The notes under the pieces are model-generated. The model was not told where the DNA came from and ran no database searches. It was given only the letters and a program-made list of their open reading frames with translations. Shown one piece after another: positions 54,549 through 63,057 of a stretch of DNA of 64,000 nucleotides. This DNA comes from Arcicella rosea (GTDB taxonomy: Bacteria > Bacteroidota > Bacteroidia > Cytophagales > Spirosomataceae): positions 124,001 through 188,000 of the forward strand of contig NZ_JACHKT010000005.1 of NCBI RefSeq assembly GCF_014204325.1, in the 5' to 3' direction. Within the stretch, counting starts at the first letter, position 1. The number at the start of each line of letters is the position of its first letter. A program made the position numbers and the translations under genes.

Positions 54549-55745
54549 TCAGAAACTATCCAGAATTACTTTTGCATAATTTTTTGCTTGATTCAGTTCA
54601 GCAAATTCTTTCATATTTTGTTGATTACCAATTTGCAGATTACTACTGTTTAGAAGAGTTTTTATCTGACGAAGAAAATCATCTTTAATAGTTTCGTTGA
54701 TCAATAAACCTAACTGTTTTTCAGCAGTAATTTTCCCCATTAAGCCGTAATGATAAGTAATCAAAGGTTTTTGGGCACTGGCTGCTCTGACCATAATGGC
54801 ACTCATGCCAATATGTTTTTGGTATAAAGCCAAAATATAATCTGATACTTCAAAAAAAGATTGAATCTCTTCATCAGCCACAAAATGATTATGAACAATT
54901 ACTTGTACACTATTTTTTTGTTGGAGTAGAGTAAGTTTTTGCTCAAATCTTAATTTTTCTTGCTCGTCCCAAGGCCCGACAATGAGCAAACAAACATTTT
55001 TCGCTTCATCTTCAGATAGATTCATAAAAGTATCCATTACTGTTGAAATTCCTTTTCTATCATCTAAATGACCAAAAATTAGGAATACTTTCTTGCTTTC
55101 TGTAATGCCTAGTTTTTCCTTTAATGAGTCAATAGATTTTGTGTTGGGATAAACCTGCACTGGGTCTGGCAAGAACTTTACTTTGTTGCTTTTCCAATTT
55201 TGTTGAATAAAATCAACAGCAAAAGGGTCAAGACAAAATAAAGTACTTAATGATTTTCGGTGTAAAATAGCTTTAAGCAACAGATATTTACGCCAAAAAC
55301 TAATTTTTTCTTTGATTGAATTGACGGGATAATTAACCAAAGTTGGTCTAAATAAAATGCCAGAAACTGGGCAAGATGGTTTTTGTTCTGTTAAACAAGC
55401 CAATTGAAGATGGTCAAAATACATCATCAAAATATGAACGGCTTGTAAGTTTTTAGCATATTCAGCACAAATTGCCCATTCTAATTTTGCTCGTTTGATT
55501 ACATCACTTTTGCTATTTTTCCAGTCGTTAAAAGTTGTTTCAGAAGTACTTATCCATTCAATATTTTCTGCGGAAGTTTTTTGAATAATGGAAGGATGCT
55601 TTTCAAAAAAATCTGGATTTACTAATACTGCTAAACGAAAATCGTATTTTTCATTTAGAAAATGTTTAAGTAAATGATACAGATAGCCGGGATGATGTCC
55701 GCTGGCATCAGGTTCAAAGATTAAAACTGTTTTTTGAAAAGACAT
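54549..55745 (-). CDS. GT-B (family 4-like) glycosyltransferase
   Basis: 398 aa. The N-terminus VLIFEPDASGHHPGYLYHLL is a glycosyltransferase start, and the C-terminal half contains VFLIFGHLDDRKGISTVMDTF and the donor-loop region around MVRAASAQKPLITYHYG. The usual EX7E motif is not clear, so the family number is uncertain. It overlaps in role with the GT4 gene 14 bp upstream; the two and the methyltransferase may form a second, small glycan cluster outside the main EPS locus. Confidence 0.75.
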   Translation of the reverse strand: MSFQKTVLIFEPDASGHHPGYLYHLLKHFLNEKYDFRLAVLVNPDFFEKHPSIIQKTSAENIEWISTSETTFNDWKNSKSDVIKRAKLEWAICAEYAKNLQAVHILMMYFDHLQLACLTEQKPSCPVSGILFRPTLVNYPVNSIKEKISFWRKYLLLKAILHRKSLSTLFCLDPFAVDFIQQNWKSNKVKFLPDPVQVYPNTKSIDSLKEKLGITESKKVFLIFGHLDDRKGISTVMDTFMNLSEDEAKNVCLLIVGPWDEQEKLRFEQKLTLLQQKNSVQVIVHNHFVADEEIQSFFEVSDYILALYQKHIGMSAIMVRAASAQKPLITYHYGLMGKITAEKQLGLLINETIKDDFLRQIKTLLNSSNLQIGNQQNMKEFAELNQAKNYAKVILDSF

Positions 55746-55759
55746 GAGATGATAAGTGT

Positions 55760-56866
55760 TTACTTCGCCAAAATACTTTTATAAACGTTTAAGGTTTGTG
55801 TTGCAGTTTTTTCAGCAGAGAAGTATTCTTGACGAATGTTTCCTTTTTCAACAAGAGATTTTCGTAACGCTTCATTCTGAATAATTTCAGTGATTTTATA
55901 GGCAACATCTTCTTGATTGTTAGGATTGAAATACAAGGCAGCATCTTGGGCTACTTCTGGAAAACAAGAAGTATTACTCAGTACTACAGGACAGCCACAA
56001 GCAAAAGCCTCAAGAATCGGAATACCAAAACCTTCGTACAATGAAGGATAAACGAAAGCAATTGCCTGTTGATATAAGTAAAAAAGCGTATCATCACTCT
56101 GGAAATTGAAGTGTTTTACTTGGCTTTGTAAGTCTAAACTCGCAATAAATTCATGTTCAGTTTTATTAAAATCACCACCACCTGCACAAAGTAAATGTAC
56201 ATCTGGATGTTTTTTTAAGACAGAAGCTATTGATGTTACAAAACCAGTAAAGTTTTTGTAGTCATTTCTAGCACCTACATACAACAAGTATTTTTCAGGT
56301 GTTTTTACTTGAAAATCTTTTGGTAATTGATGATTTTTAAATGAAGTAGCGTGATAAATCACTGCTATTTTTTCAGGCTTGATTTGATAAAACTCCAATA
56401 AGTCAGCCTTGGTATTTTCAGAAATAGCGATGATTTTAGCTGCTCTATTTAGTAATTCTTGCTTCTGAGCGTGACTGGAATTATCGATATGATTAAGGTT
56501 GAATCGCTCCTTAATACAATCATGATATGTTAGAACAAAGGGTTTTTTTCCTAAATGATTGAGGTAATAATTATGAAAAAAAGTAGGATGGAAAACATCA
56601 AATTTACCTCTTTGAAGCTGTACAATACTATTTAAACGGTTGGTTCTGGAAACCAACATATTCGTAGGCATAAAGCCAAAAATATGCTTAAACTTGTTTG
56701 GGCGACGAACAGAACTATTTTTTAAATATTCGTTATTTGAAAATGGCAAGGATAATTTCACACCGACACCCATCTCAAGTAAAGATTCCATCAAATCATG
56801 AAAATAGCGAGCCACTCCTCCATATCGCTGTCCCGTAAATGCTTGATGGTCGTAAAGTATTCTCAT
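55760..56866 (-). CDS. Family 4 glycosyltransferase
   Basis: 368 aa GT-B enzyme. It starts RILYDHQAFTGQRYGGVARY and has the donor-binding segments LLYVGARNDYKNFTGFV and YPSLYEGFGIPILEAFACG, the latter with the two Glu of the EX7E motif. Mannosyl- or similar transferases of O-antigen and EPS clusters share these. It is co-directional with, and 14 bp from, the next glycosyltransferase gene. Sugar specificity is unknown. Confidence 0.9.
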   Translation of the reverse strand: MRILYDHQAFTGQRYGGVARYFHDLMESLLEMGVGVKLSLPFSNNEYLKNSSVRRPNKFKHIFGFMPTNMLVSRTNRLNSIVQLQRGKFDVFHPTFFHNYYLNHLGKKPFVLTYHDCIKERFNLNHIDNSSHAQKQELLNRAAKIIAISENTKADLLEFYQIKPEKIAVIYHATSFKNHQLPKDFQVKTPEKYLLYVGARNDYKNFTGFVTSIASVLKKHPDVHLLCAGGGDFNKTEHEFIASLDLQSQVKHFNFQSDDTLFYLYQQAIAFVYPSLYEGFGIPILEAFACGCPVVLSNTSCFPEVAQDAALYFNPNNQEDVAYKITEIIQNEALRKSLVEKGNIRQEYFSAEKTATQTLNVYKSILAK

Positions 56867-56901
56867 ATTTATTTTTGATTGAGTGAGTTGTGAGTTAATG
56901 A

Positions 56902-56942
56902 ATTTTGCTAATCCACTTCAATCAGACGTAGATTAGCAAAAT
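56902..56942. repeat. Perfect 12-bp inverted repeat between the GT4 and aminopeptidase genes
   Basis: ATTTTGCTAATC (56902-56913) and GATTAGCAAAAT (56931-56942) are exact reverse complements, 17 nt apart. To the left, GAGTGAGTTGTGAGTTAATG is the reverse complement of the ACTCATTACTCAC words at 45.4 kb. To the right, CTTACAGCTCATGGCTCAAA resembles words at 44.17 and 30.1 kb. Confidence 0.8.
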
Positions 56943-57016
56943 ATATTTAAGTCATTACTCCTCTCAATTAATGCACAGTTCTTAAATCTTACAGCTCATG
57001 GCTCAAAACTCAAAGC

Positions 57017-58306
57017 TTATTTTTTCATTAAAGCTTCAATTTCGTCTGCCTCAATCGGAATATTAGCCATTAAATCGATATTGCCATCTTCGGTAATCAA
57101 TATGTTATTTTCCAAACGAATGCCTAAACCTTCTTCACGAATATAAATTCCTGGTTCAATCGTGAAAACCATTCCTGCTTCAAAACGACGATATTTGTTC
57201 CAAACATCATGTACATCAAGCCCCAAATGGTGAGAAACACCGTGCATAAAGTATTTTTTAAACAATGGAGCTTCTGGATTTTGCTTTTCGACTTCTTCAC
57301 GAGTGAATAAACCTAAGCCGATGAGTTCTTCTTCAATGAATTTTTCAACAGCTTGCTGATAGTCATCCCATAAATTCCCAACGACTAAAATTGATTTAGC
57401 AAATTTAAAAGCACGCAAAACAGCATCATAAACCTGACGTTGGCGTGGCGAAAATTTACCATTTACTGGAATTGTTCTTGTTAAATCAGCATTATAATTG
57501 GCATATTCAGCGGCAACATCTAGCAAAATAACATCTCCATTTTTACATGGACGACTGTTTTCAATGTAATGCAATACACAAGCATTAGCACCAGAAGCAA
57601 TAATTGGCTGATAAGCAAAGCCTTTTGAACGATTTCTTACAAATTCATGTACAAGTTCTGCTTCAATTTCGTATTCAGTAACGTATGGTTTTACAAAATC
57701 CAGCAATCTTCTAAAACCAAGTTCTGTAATACGCATTGCTTCGCTCAATTGCTCAATTTCAATTGGATTTTTGATGACTCTCAATTGGTGCATCAACGGA
57801 GCTACTCTTTCAAATTTATGTAAAGGGAAATGCTCTTTCGCCCATAAAATGAATTTAGCATCACGAGTTTGAACGACAGAATGATTACGAATATGCTCGT
57901 TTGAATTCAAGTAAATATGTTCTGCTTCAAAGACCAAAGTCGTTAAAACAGCCTCAAACTGGCTCATCCAATAAATACTTTTTACGCCAGAAACTTCTTG
58001 TGCATGTTCTTTTGTGTATTTATAACCTTCCCAAATAGCAATTAATTCAGAGGTTTCTCTGAGGAATAACACTTCTCTGTGAGCAGGATTTGGGCTATCA
58101 GGAAAGAGTAAAAGAATAGATTCTTCTTGATCGATTCCTGAAAGATAAAATAAATCTGAGTTTTGCTGAAATCCCATCGTTCCGTCTGCATTGGTAGGCA
58201 TCGGGTCGTTAGAATTAAAAATAACAATAGATTTAGGTTTTAAAAGTTGGGCTAAACGTTGACGATTTTCAACGAAAAGCGAGTTGTTGATGGGTAAGTA
58301 TTTCAT
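57017..58306 (-). CDS. Xaa-Pro aminopeptidase (aminopeptidase P)
   Basis: 429 aa from the ATG at 58306; an upstream in-frame start at 58330 would overlap the methyltransferase gene by 13 bp. The N-terminal domain has NSNDPMPTNADGTMGFQQNSD. The C-terminal pita-bread domain has dinuclear metal ligands in LLDVAAEYANYNADLTRT, HGVSHHLGLDVHD, FTIEPGIYI and GIRLENNILI. It removes N-terminal residues next to proline, in the cytoplasm. Gene symbol pepP would be usual, but paralogues are common in this phylum. Confidence 0.93.
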   Translation of the reverse strand: MKYLPINNSLFVENRQRLAQLLKPKSIVIFNSNDPMPTNADGTMGFQQNSDLFYLSGIDQEESILLLFPDSPNPAHREVLFLRETSELIAIWEGYKYTKEHAQEVSGVKSIYWMSQFEAVLTTLVFEAEHIYLNSNEHIRNHSVVQTRDAKFILWAKEHFPLHKFERVAPLMHQLRVIKNPIEIEQLSEAMRITELGFRRLLDFVKPYVTEYEIEAELVHEFVRNRSKGFAYQPIIASGANACVLHYIENSRPCKNGDVILLDVAAEYANYNADLTRTIPVNGKFSPRQRQVYDAVLRAFKFAKSILVVGNLWDDYQQAVEKFIEEELIGLGLFTREEVEKQNPEAPLFKKYFMHGVSHHLGLDVHDVWNKYRRFEAGMVFTIEPGIYIREEGLGIRLENNILITEDGNIDLMANIPIEADEIEALMKK

Positions 58307-58317
58307 AATAAAAGATA

Positions 58318-59082
58318 TTATTTCTGGCACAAATAAATAATTTCGTCTTTAGGCAAAGCAAATCTTTTGATTTGGTCGGGGGGCATATTTACACCAAATT
58401 TGTCTTCCGTTACTTTCCAGCCACCTTGTTCTAAACGTTTGTTGTAATCTTTTCCGTAAATTCTAAAATGGTCATCTTGTTTGAAAAGACGTTCACGTTC
58501 TTTAGGGTCTGTAATCGTTTTATCTTCAAAAGTAGTCGCCAAACTCCAATCTTGTGGCGATTGCATAATTGCCCAACCTGTTGGTTTCAGTACTCTTCTC
58601 ATTTCTCTCATACACTGAATATCATCTTCAACATGTTCCAGAACGTGGTTACAAAATACTACATCAAAAGTATTCTCTTCAAAAGGAATATGGTGTAAAT
58701 CCATTTTTACTTTTGCCAATGGCGATTCAATATCAGCAGTGATATAATCCAGATTTTTCATTTTCTCGAAACGGTCGATAAAACAATACTCTGGAGCAAC
58801 GTGCAGTACTTTTAGTTTGGCATTAAAGAAATTCGTTTTTTGTTGTAAATACATATACATTAAACGGTGGCGTTCTAGTGCCAAACAATTTGGACATAAA
58901 GCATTGTCTCTTGGCTCTAAACGACCATACGGTACAAATTTTGAAAACTTAGCTTTACATACTGGACAGGATACTTTAGTGCCTCTTAGAAAGATGGCAT
59001 AGATTTTCATAGCAAAGTGAGATACTAATTGAAGGTATTTACGTGGAATATTTCTGAGTGTCCAGCTAATGATTGATTTCAT
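58318..59082 (-). CDS. SAM-dependent methyltransferase with zinc-ribbon N-terminus
   Basis: 254 aa. Residues 39-65 carry two CxxC pairs (CPVC, CPNC) separated by about 20 residues, suggesting a bound zinc. The class I methyltransferase core begins at KVLHVAPEYCFIDRF, with the acidic ITADIE and the FDVVFCNHVLEHVED motif IV. It ends 11 bp before the aminopeptidase ATG, so they are likely co-transcribed. The substrate is unknown; nearby glycosyltransferases suggest a glycan, but that is only position. Confidence 0.82.
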   Translation of the reverse strand: MKSIISWTLRNIPRKYLQLVSHFAMKIYAIFLRGTKVSCPVCKAKFSKFVPYGRLEPRDNALCPNCLALERHRLMYMYLQQKTNFFNAKLKVLHVAPEYCFIDRFEKMKNLDYITADIESPLAKVKMDLHHIPFEENTFDVVFCNHVLEHVEDDIQCMREMRRVLKPTGWAIMQSPQDWSLATTFEDKTITDPKERERLFKQDDHFRIYGKDYNKRLEQGGWKVTEDKFGVNMPPDQIKRFALPKDEIIYLCQK

Positions 59083-59133
59083 AATTTAAACGTTTTGGAT
59101 TCCGTTTTGAATAATTTAGAATGTTACAAACTA

Positions 59134-59180
59134 AAATTGGGAACGATTTTTACACAAAGGTAAAAAATCATTCCCAATTT
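59134..59180 (-). terminator. Terminator-like hairpin after the DUF1080 gene
   Basis: AAATTGGGAACGATTTTTA (59134-59152) pairs with the segment 59161-59180 (TAAAAAATCATTCCCAATTT) with one C-A mismatch and a small bulge. Read on the - strand it follows the DUF1080 stop by 31 bp and ends in TTTTAG. Confidence 0.7.
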
Positions 59181-59211
59181 CTGATTAACAAAAGCTAAGA
59201 AGCATTGAATA

Positions 59212-59979
59212 CTACATTTCTCTAATCCAAATATTACGGAAACTTACTAAATTACCGTGGTCTTGTAATGAGATTGGTCCTTTCTCGTGAACAGGATTCG
59301 TTGGTTGTCCAATATAATTTGTTGCACCTTGAATTTTTGTGTGATTCTGAACGATAACTCCGTTGTGAATCACGGTTACATAAGCAGGTGTTTCAATACC
59401 ACCGTTTGCCGTAAAACGTGGAGCAGTATAGATAATATCATAAATATTCCAATCGCCCATTTTGGACGTAGCATTTACCAATGGAGGCGTTTGTTTGTAA
59501 ATAGAACCTGCTTGTCCGTTTCTATAAGTACGGTTTTGGTATGAATTTAATACTTGTACTTCATAAATTCCAGCAAAGAAAACACCACTGTTTCCTTTTT
59601 GTTGACCTTTCAACGTTTCAGGTTCGATAGGTGAACGCCATTCTATGTGTAATTGACAATCGCCAAAGTGTTTTTTTGTTGAAATTGTTCCAGCACCTTT
59701 AGCTACGGTGAAAATACCATCTTTTACATCCCATTTTGCAGCAGAGCCATCTTTGGCTGATTCCCAACTATCTAAATTTTTTCCATCAAATAAAACAATA
59801 GCATCAGATGGCACAGCACCAGGAGTAACTACTCTTACTTCTGGATCCCAGAATTCTGTTGCTTCTGGTTTATCAGGGTTTTTTTGAGTAAAACGGAAAT
59901 CTTGTGCATTGGCTGAATTCATAGAATACACCGCCAAACTAAGGCTTAAACCCAAAATAAATTTCTTGTTGATCGTCAT
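59212..59979 (-). CDS. DUF1080 (3-keto-disaccharide hydrolase-like) secreted protein
   Basis: 255 aa with a Sec signal peptide (MTINKKFILGLSLSLAVYSMNSANAQ). The DUF1080 jelly-roll follows: IVLFDGKNLDSWES, FGDCQLHIEWRSP, GNSGVFFAGIYEVQVLNSYQN, and DHGNLVSFRNIWIREM at the end. The family is widespread in Bacteroidota and Planctomycetota; some members hydrolyse 3-keto-glucosides. No dehydrogenase partner for that chemistry is visible here, so the role is open. It is divergent from the gene at 60111. Confidence 0.9.
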   Translation of the reverse strand: MTINKKFILGLSLSLAVYSMNSANAQDFRFTQKNPDKPEATEFWDPEVRVVTPGAVPSDAIVLFDGKNLDSWESAKDGSAAKWDVKDGIFTVAKGAGTISTKKHFGDCQLHIEWRSPIEPETLKGQQKGNSGVFFAGIYEVQVLNSYQNRTYRNGQAGSIYKQTPPLVNATSKMGDWNIYDIIYTAPRFTANGGIETPAYVTVIHNGVIVQNHTKIQGATNYIGQPTNPVHEKGPISLQDHGNLVSFRNIWIREM

Positions 59980-60110
59980 TGAATTATAGTTTATGTTTAT
60001 TTTAATTTTAATTTGCGTAAAATAAGCTATTCTTGTTTCTGGATAAATAATCTAATGCTTTATACTGAACGGCAATATTCAAGAATATCTTGCGAAATAA
60101 TAATTTATTT

Positions 60111-60635
60111 ATGAAAATTACTCAAAGAAATTGGATGAAATTAGCTTTTCTATGTGGATTTATGCTTTTTTTTAATACTGTTATTGAAGGAAATGATGTA
60201 CAGTCGGCTTTAGATTTGAATATGATACTAAAGGATAAGAAAATACAAATAGTTAAAAATCAATTAATTAAAGGTTGGTCTATGCGTGCAAACGGGAGCA
60301 GTTTTTATATAGAAAGAAATAACGATATTTTTTTGCCACAAACAGCTTTAAAAAGTATTGATAGCAGAGCAAGCATAGTTACTAAAACAATCGGGAAAAA
60401 GAAAGTGTTGATGATGAAAACCAAAGCTTTTTTTATGATGACTGTTGAAAAAAAGCTTCCTGCCGATAAAGTAGCCATTCTAAGAAACTCGGCAAAAGGT
60501 GTTTACCAAACCGATTTTTACACCATAATTTTATGGCAAGAACATGGCTTTACGTACTCAAAACATACGATTCCTCATAATTTAATAGATGAATTTCAAG
60601 CAATTGAGACCCTGATGGGAACTAATTGGCAATGA
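60111..60635 (+). CDS. Exported protein of unknown function
   Basis: 174 aa from ATG 60111; the frame opens upstream at a TTG, but the ATG gives a better signal (WMKLAFLCGFMLFFNTVIEG). The rest is a basic, beta-rich domain with no motif I recognise. It is 32 bp upstream of a small membrane protein and probably co-transcribed with it. An almost perfect palindrome (ATATTCAAGAATAT, 60075-60088) sits just before the start. Confidence 0.6.
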   Translation: MKITQRNWMKLAFLCGFMLFFNTVIEGNDVQSALDLNMILKDKKIQIVKNQLIKGWSMRANGSSFYIERNNDIFLPQTALKSIDSRASIVTKTIGKKKVLMMKTKAFFMMTVEKKLPADKVAILRNSAKGVYQTDFYTIILWQEHGFTYSKHTIPHNLIDEFQAIETLMGTNWQ

Positions 60636-60667
60636 TTTTCCAGAAAAAAATATAAACGATAACCAAT

Positions 60668-61075
60668 ATGAAACCTGATATTCCTAAAAAAGCTCCTGGT
60701 CAAAAATTAGTTAAGAGAATGCCTTTACGCACCAAGTGGATTTTGTGTGCGACGGCTGGTTTATTACTTTTTGGTTTTGGTATTTCTGTAGTAGGAACGG
60801 CATCAACCATTAAAGCAGAACCAAATGTGCCATTCTTTAGATGGTTTATTTGGGGACTTTATGGTTTGATTATCACAAGTTTAGGCTTAGTTTCTTTCGG
60901 GCAAGCGATTCGTTTTAGAGTATTGATGGATATTAATAAGCGTTTTAGCAGACAAGAAAAAGAAATGATGAAACAGATTAAAAAGTTGAATCATTTAGGA
61001 GAAGTACTCCGTGGAAAAGAAGATAAGAAAGAGGAGAAAAAAGCTAAAGCTGGCGACAAAGACAAGAAAGATTAA
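60668..61075 (+). CDS. Small membrane protein with charged C-terminal tail, function unknown
   Basis: 135 aa. Two membrane helices (WILCATAGLLLFGFGISVVG and WFIWGLYGLIITSLGLVSFG) are followed by a helical segment (RFSRQEKEMMKQIKKLNHL) and a lysine/glutamate-rich tail of about 25 residues. The layout suggests a hairpin in the inner membrane with a cytoplasmic coiled or disordered tail. It does not match a family I know. Confidence 0.7.
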   Translation: MKPDIPKKAPGQKLVKRMPLRTKWILCATAGLLLFGFGISVVGTASTIKAEPNVPFFRWFIWGLYGLIITSLGLVSFGQAIRFRVLMDINKRFSRQEKEMMKQIKKLNHLGEVLRGKEDKKEEKKAKAGDKDKKD

Positions 61076-61082
61076 AAAAAGA

Positions 61083-61108
61083 AAACCTCGTCTATTCAGA
61101 CGAGGTTT
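61083..61108. terminator. Terminator between convergent genes
   Basis: AAACCTCGTCT (61083-61093) pairs perfectly with AGACGAGGTTT (61098-61108) around a 4-nt loop. The long T-run lies on the - strand side (A-run at 61075-61085), so it serves mainly the small - strand gene ending at 61135. Confidence 0.88.
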
Positions 61109-61134
61109 AAATCTCTTAGAAGAAATTGTACAAA

Positions 61135-61290
61135 TTACTTCGCAGCCTTCGCAGCAAATTCAGCTTTGATTGCCTCAATGTCCACCAATTTAATTTCTGG
61201 TGTTTGAGTCAAAAACTTAATTGCATTGACTTTGTTAGTGGCTATAGCCTTGTTTCTTCTGTCTTTTCTTTTTAGTCTTGTAACAGCCAT
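61135..61290 (-). CDS. Small basic protein, 51 aa, unknown function
   Basis: 51 aa from the ATG at 61290 (MAVTRLKRKDRRNKAIATNK). An upstream start at 61359 would add a non-basic, unrelated-looking leader. The N-terminal third is strongly basic and the C-terminus is acidic/Ala-rich (DIEAIKAEFAAKAAK). I believe similar short proteins occur widely in Bacteroidota, which suggests a nucleic-acid or ribosome-associated role, but I cannot name it. It has a dedicated terminator. Confidence 0.65.
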   Translation of the reverse strand: MAVTRLKRKDRRNKAIATNKVNAIKFLTQTPEIKLVDIEAIKAEFAAKAAK

Positions 61291-61470
61291 TGCGAACAGA
61301 GTTTTAAATTGAGGTGCAAAATTAGGAAGAATATCTTTTGGAAACAAACATATAGGCAATTAATAATTAGACTTTAAGATTTGAAGACGCTAGAATTGGA
61401 AGTAAGATTAAGGTAAAATCTAATATCAATCATCCTAAAGTCTTCCAGTCATTTAGTTCAAAAAGAAATA

Positions 61471-61514
61471 AAACCCATGAAGTTTCCAAAAACTTCATGG
61501 GTTTTGTAATTTTG
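61471..61514 (+). promoter_or_regulatory. 15-bp perfect palindrome abutting a TAnnTTTG box upstream of hisS
   Basis: AAACCCATGAAGTTT (61471-61485) and AAACTTCATGGGTTT (61490-61504) pair perfectly around 4 nt. TAATTTTG, a perfect -7 consensus, follows at 61507-61514. The -33 position falls inside the palindrome and has no TTTG. The element is either an operator over the hisS promoter or a terminator (TTTTG follows); its place between divergent genes favours the former. Confidence 0.6.
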
Positions 61515-61522
61515 TAGCCATT

Positions 61523-61565
61523 GGACAATCCTGTCCGTTTTCACGTTTTCGGGACATTTTCCCGA
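61523..61565 (+). promoter_or_regulatory. hisS: hisS leader with mutually exclusive hairpins
   Basis: TGTCC (61532-61536) can pair with GGACA at 61523-61527 or with GGACA at 61552-61556. The latter overlaps a third stem, TCGGGA (61549-61554) with TCCCGA (61560-61565), which is followed by TTTTATA and lies 11 bp before the hisS ATG. This could be a small attenuator or translation switch. Confidence 0.4.
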
Positions 61566-61576
61566 TTTTATACTCC

Positions 61577-62932
61577 ATGAAACCAAGTTTAGTAAAAGGT
61601 ACACGAGATTTTGGACCAGACAAAATGGTTCGTCGCAATTATATTTTTGATACAATCAAAGCCGTTTTTCAAAAGTTTGGTTTCCAGCCAATAGAAACAC
61701 CAGCCATGGAAAACCTTTCAACGTTGATGGGGAAGTACGGTGAAGAAGGAGACCAATTATTATTCAAAATCTTAAATTCTGGTAATTTTTCAGAGAAAAT
61801 TACGCAAAATGAATTGGATGAAGGAGCAAAGAAATTAACGTTAAAAATTTCTGAAAAAGGCTTGAAATATGATTTGACAGTTCCTTTTGCACGTTTTGTG
61901 GTGATGAATCGTAATGATTTGGCAATGCCTTTTAAACGTTACCAAATTCAGCCAGTTTGGCGTGGCGACCGCCCACAAAGAGGACGTTATCGTGAATTTT
62001 ATCAATGTGATGCCGATGTGGTTGGTACAGATTCTCTGGTTTGTGAAGCTGAAATCGTGTTGATGATTCATGAAGTATTCAAAAGTCTTGGTATTAATTT
62101 CTCTTTAAAAATCAATAATCGTAAAATTCTTACTGGACTTTCGGAAGCTATTGGAGCAGCTGGACAAGAAGGAAATCTTGCCGTTGCCATTGATAAATTA
62201 GATAAAATTGGGAAAGAAAAAGTATTAGAAGAATTAGCTGAAAAAGGATTTTCAACGGAATCTTTGGCGAAACTAGATCTAGTTTTTGACATTTCAGGAA
62301 CTAATCAAGCAAAATTTATCAAACTGGGAGAATTATTACAAGATTCAGAAACTGGGAAAAAAGGAATCGAAGAATTACGTGCCGTTTGGGATTTACTTCA
62401 ATCTTTTGGTCAAACTGAAGAAAATATTGAATTAGATATTACTTTGGCTCGTGGACTTTCGTATTACACAGGGGCAATTTTTGAAGTAAAAGCTTTAGAT
62501 GTACAAATGGGTTCTATTTCAGGCGGAGGTCGTTATGATAATTTAACAGGTACTTTTGGTGTAGCTGGTTTATCAGGCGTAGGAATTTCTTTTGGAGTAG
62601 ATAGAATTTACGATGTTTTAGAAGAATTGAATTTGTTTCCAGAAAATAATTCAGTGACTACAAAATTATTACTTTGTCATTTCGGAGAAAAAGAATTGAA
62701 TTATACTTTGCCACTTTTGCAAAAAGCTCGTTTGGCAGGAATCAATACAGAAGTTTATCCAGATGTCAGTAAAATCAAAAAACAATTGGATTATGCAGAT
62801 AAAAAGAAAATTTCTTATGTCTGTATCATCGGTTCAGAAGAAATGGAAACAGGCAAATTGACTTTAAAAAATATGATTACGGGCGAACAAGAGAAATTGA
62901 CTTTTGAAGAAGTAATCACCAAATTAAGATAA
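61577..62932 (+). CDS. hisS: Histidyl-tRNA synthetase
   Basis: 451 aa class II synthetase. Visible are KGTRDFGPDKMVRRNYIF at the start, motif 2 in RYQIQPVWRGDRPQRGRYRE, the histidine-binding LARGLSYYTGAIFEV, and motif 3 region SGGGRYDNLTGTF/GVGISFGVDRI. The anticodon-binding domain occupies about the last 100 residues. It charges tRNA-His in the cytoplasm. It is a stand-alone gene with its own leader and terminator. Confidence 0.97.
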   Translation: MKPSLVKGTRDFGPDKMVRRNYIFDTIKAVFQKFGFQPIETPAMENLSTLMGKYGEEGDQLLFKILNSGNFSEKITQNELDEGAKKLTLKISEKGLKYDLTVPFARFVVMNRNDLAMPFKRYQIQPVWRGDRPQRGRYREFYQCDADVVGTDSLVCEAEIVLMIHEVFKSLGINFSLKINNRKILTGLSEAIGAAGQEGNLAVAIDKLDKIGKEKVLEELAEKGFSTESLAKLDLVFDISGTNQAKFIKLGELLQDSETGKKGIEELRAVWDLLQSFGQTEENIELDITLARGLSYYTGAIFEVKALDVQMGSISGGGRYDNLTGTFGVAGLSGVGISFGVDRIYDVLEELNLFPENNSVTTKLLLCHFGEKELNYTLPLLQKARLAGINTEVYPDVSKIKKQLDYADKKKISYVCIIGSEEMETGKLTLKNMITGEQEKLTFEEVITKLR

Positions 62933-62940
62933 AACGCTTT

Positions 62941-62978
62941 CGGCATTAATAAATTTAATATTTGTTAATGCCGTTTTT
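62941..62978 (+). terminator. Rho-independent terminator after hisS
   Basis: CGGCATTAA (62941-62949) pairs perfectly with TTAATGCCG (62965-62973), followed by TTTTT. The loop can extend the stem with further A-T pairs. Confidence 0.88.
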
Positions 62979-63057
62979 CTTTAATACTACTATTATTTTA
63001 CAAGATTATTTTTATTTTTGGGAATTGTTCAACCAAATCAGTAAAAACACCCTCAAA

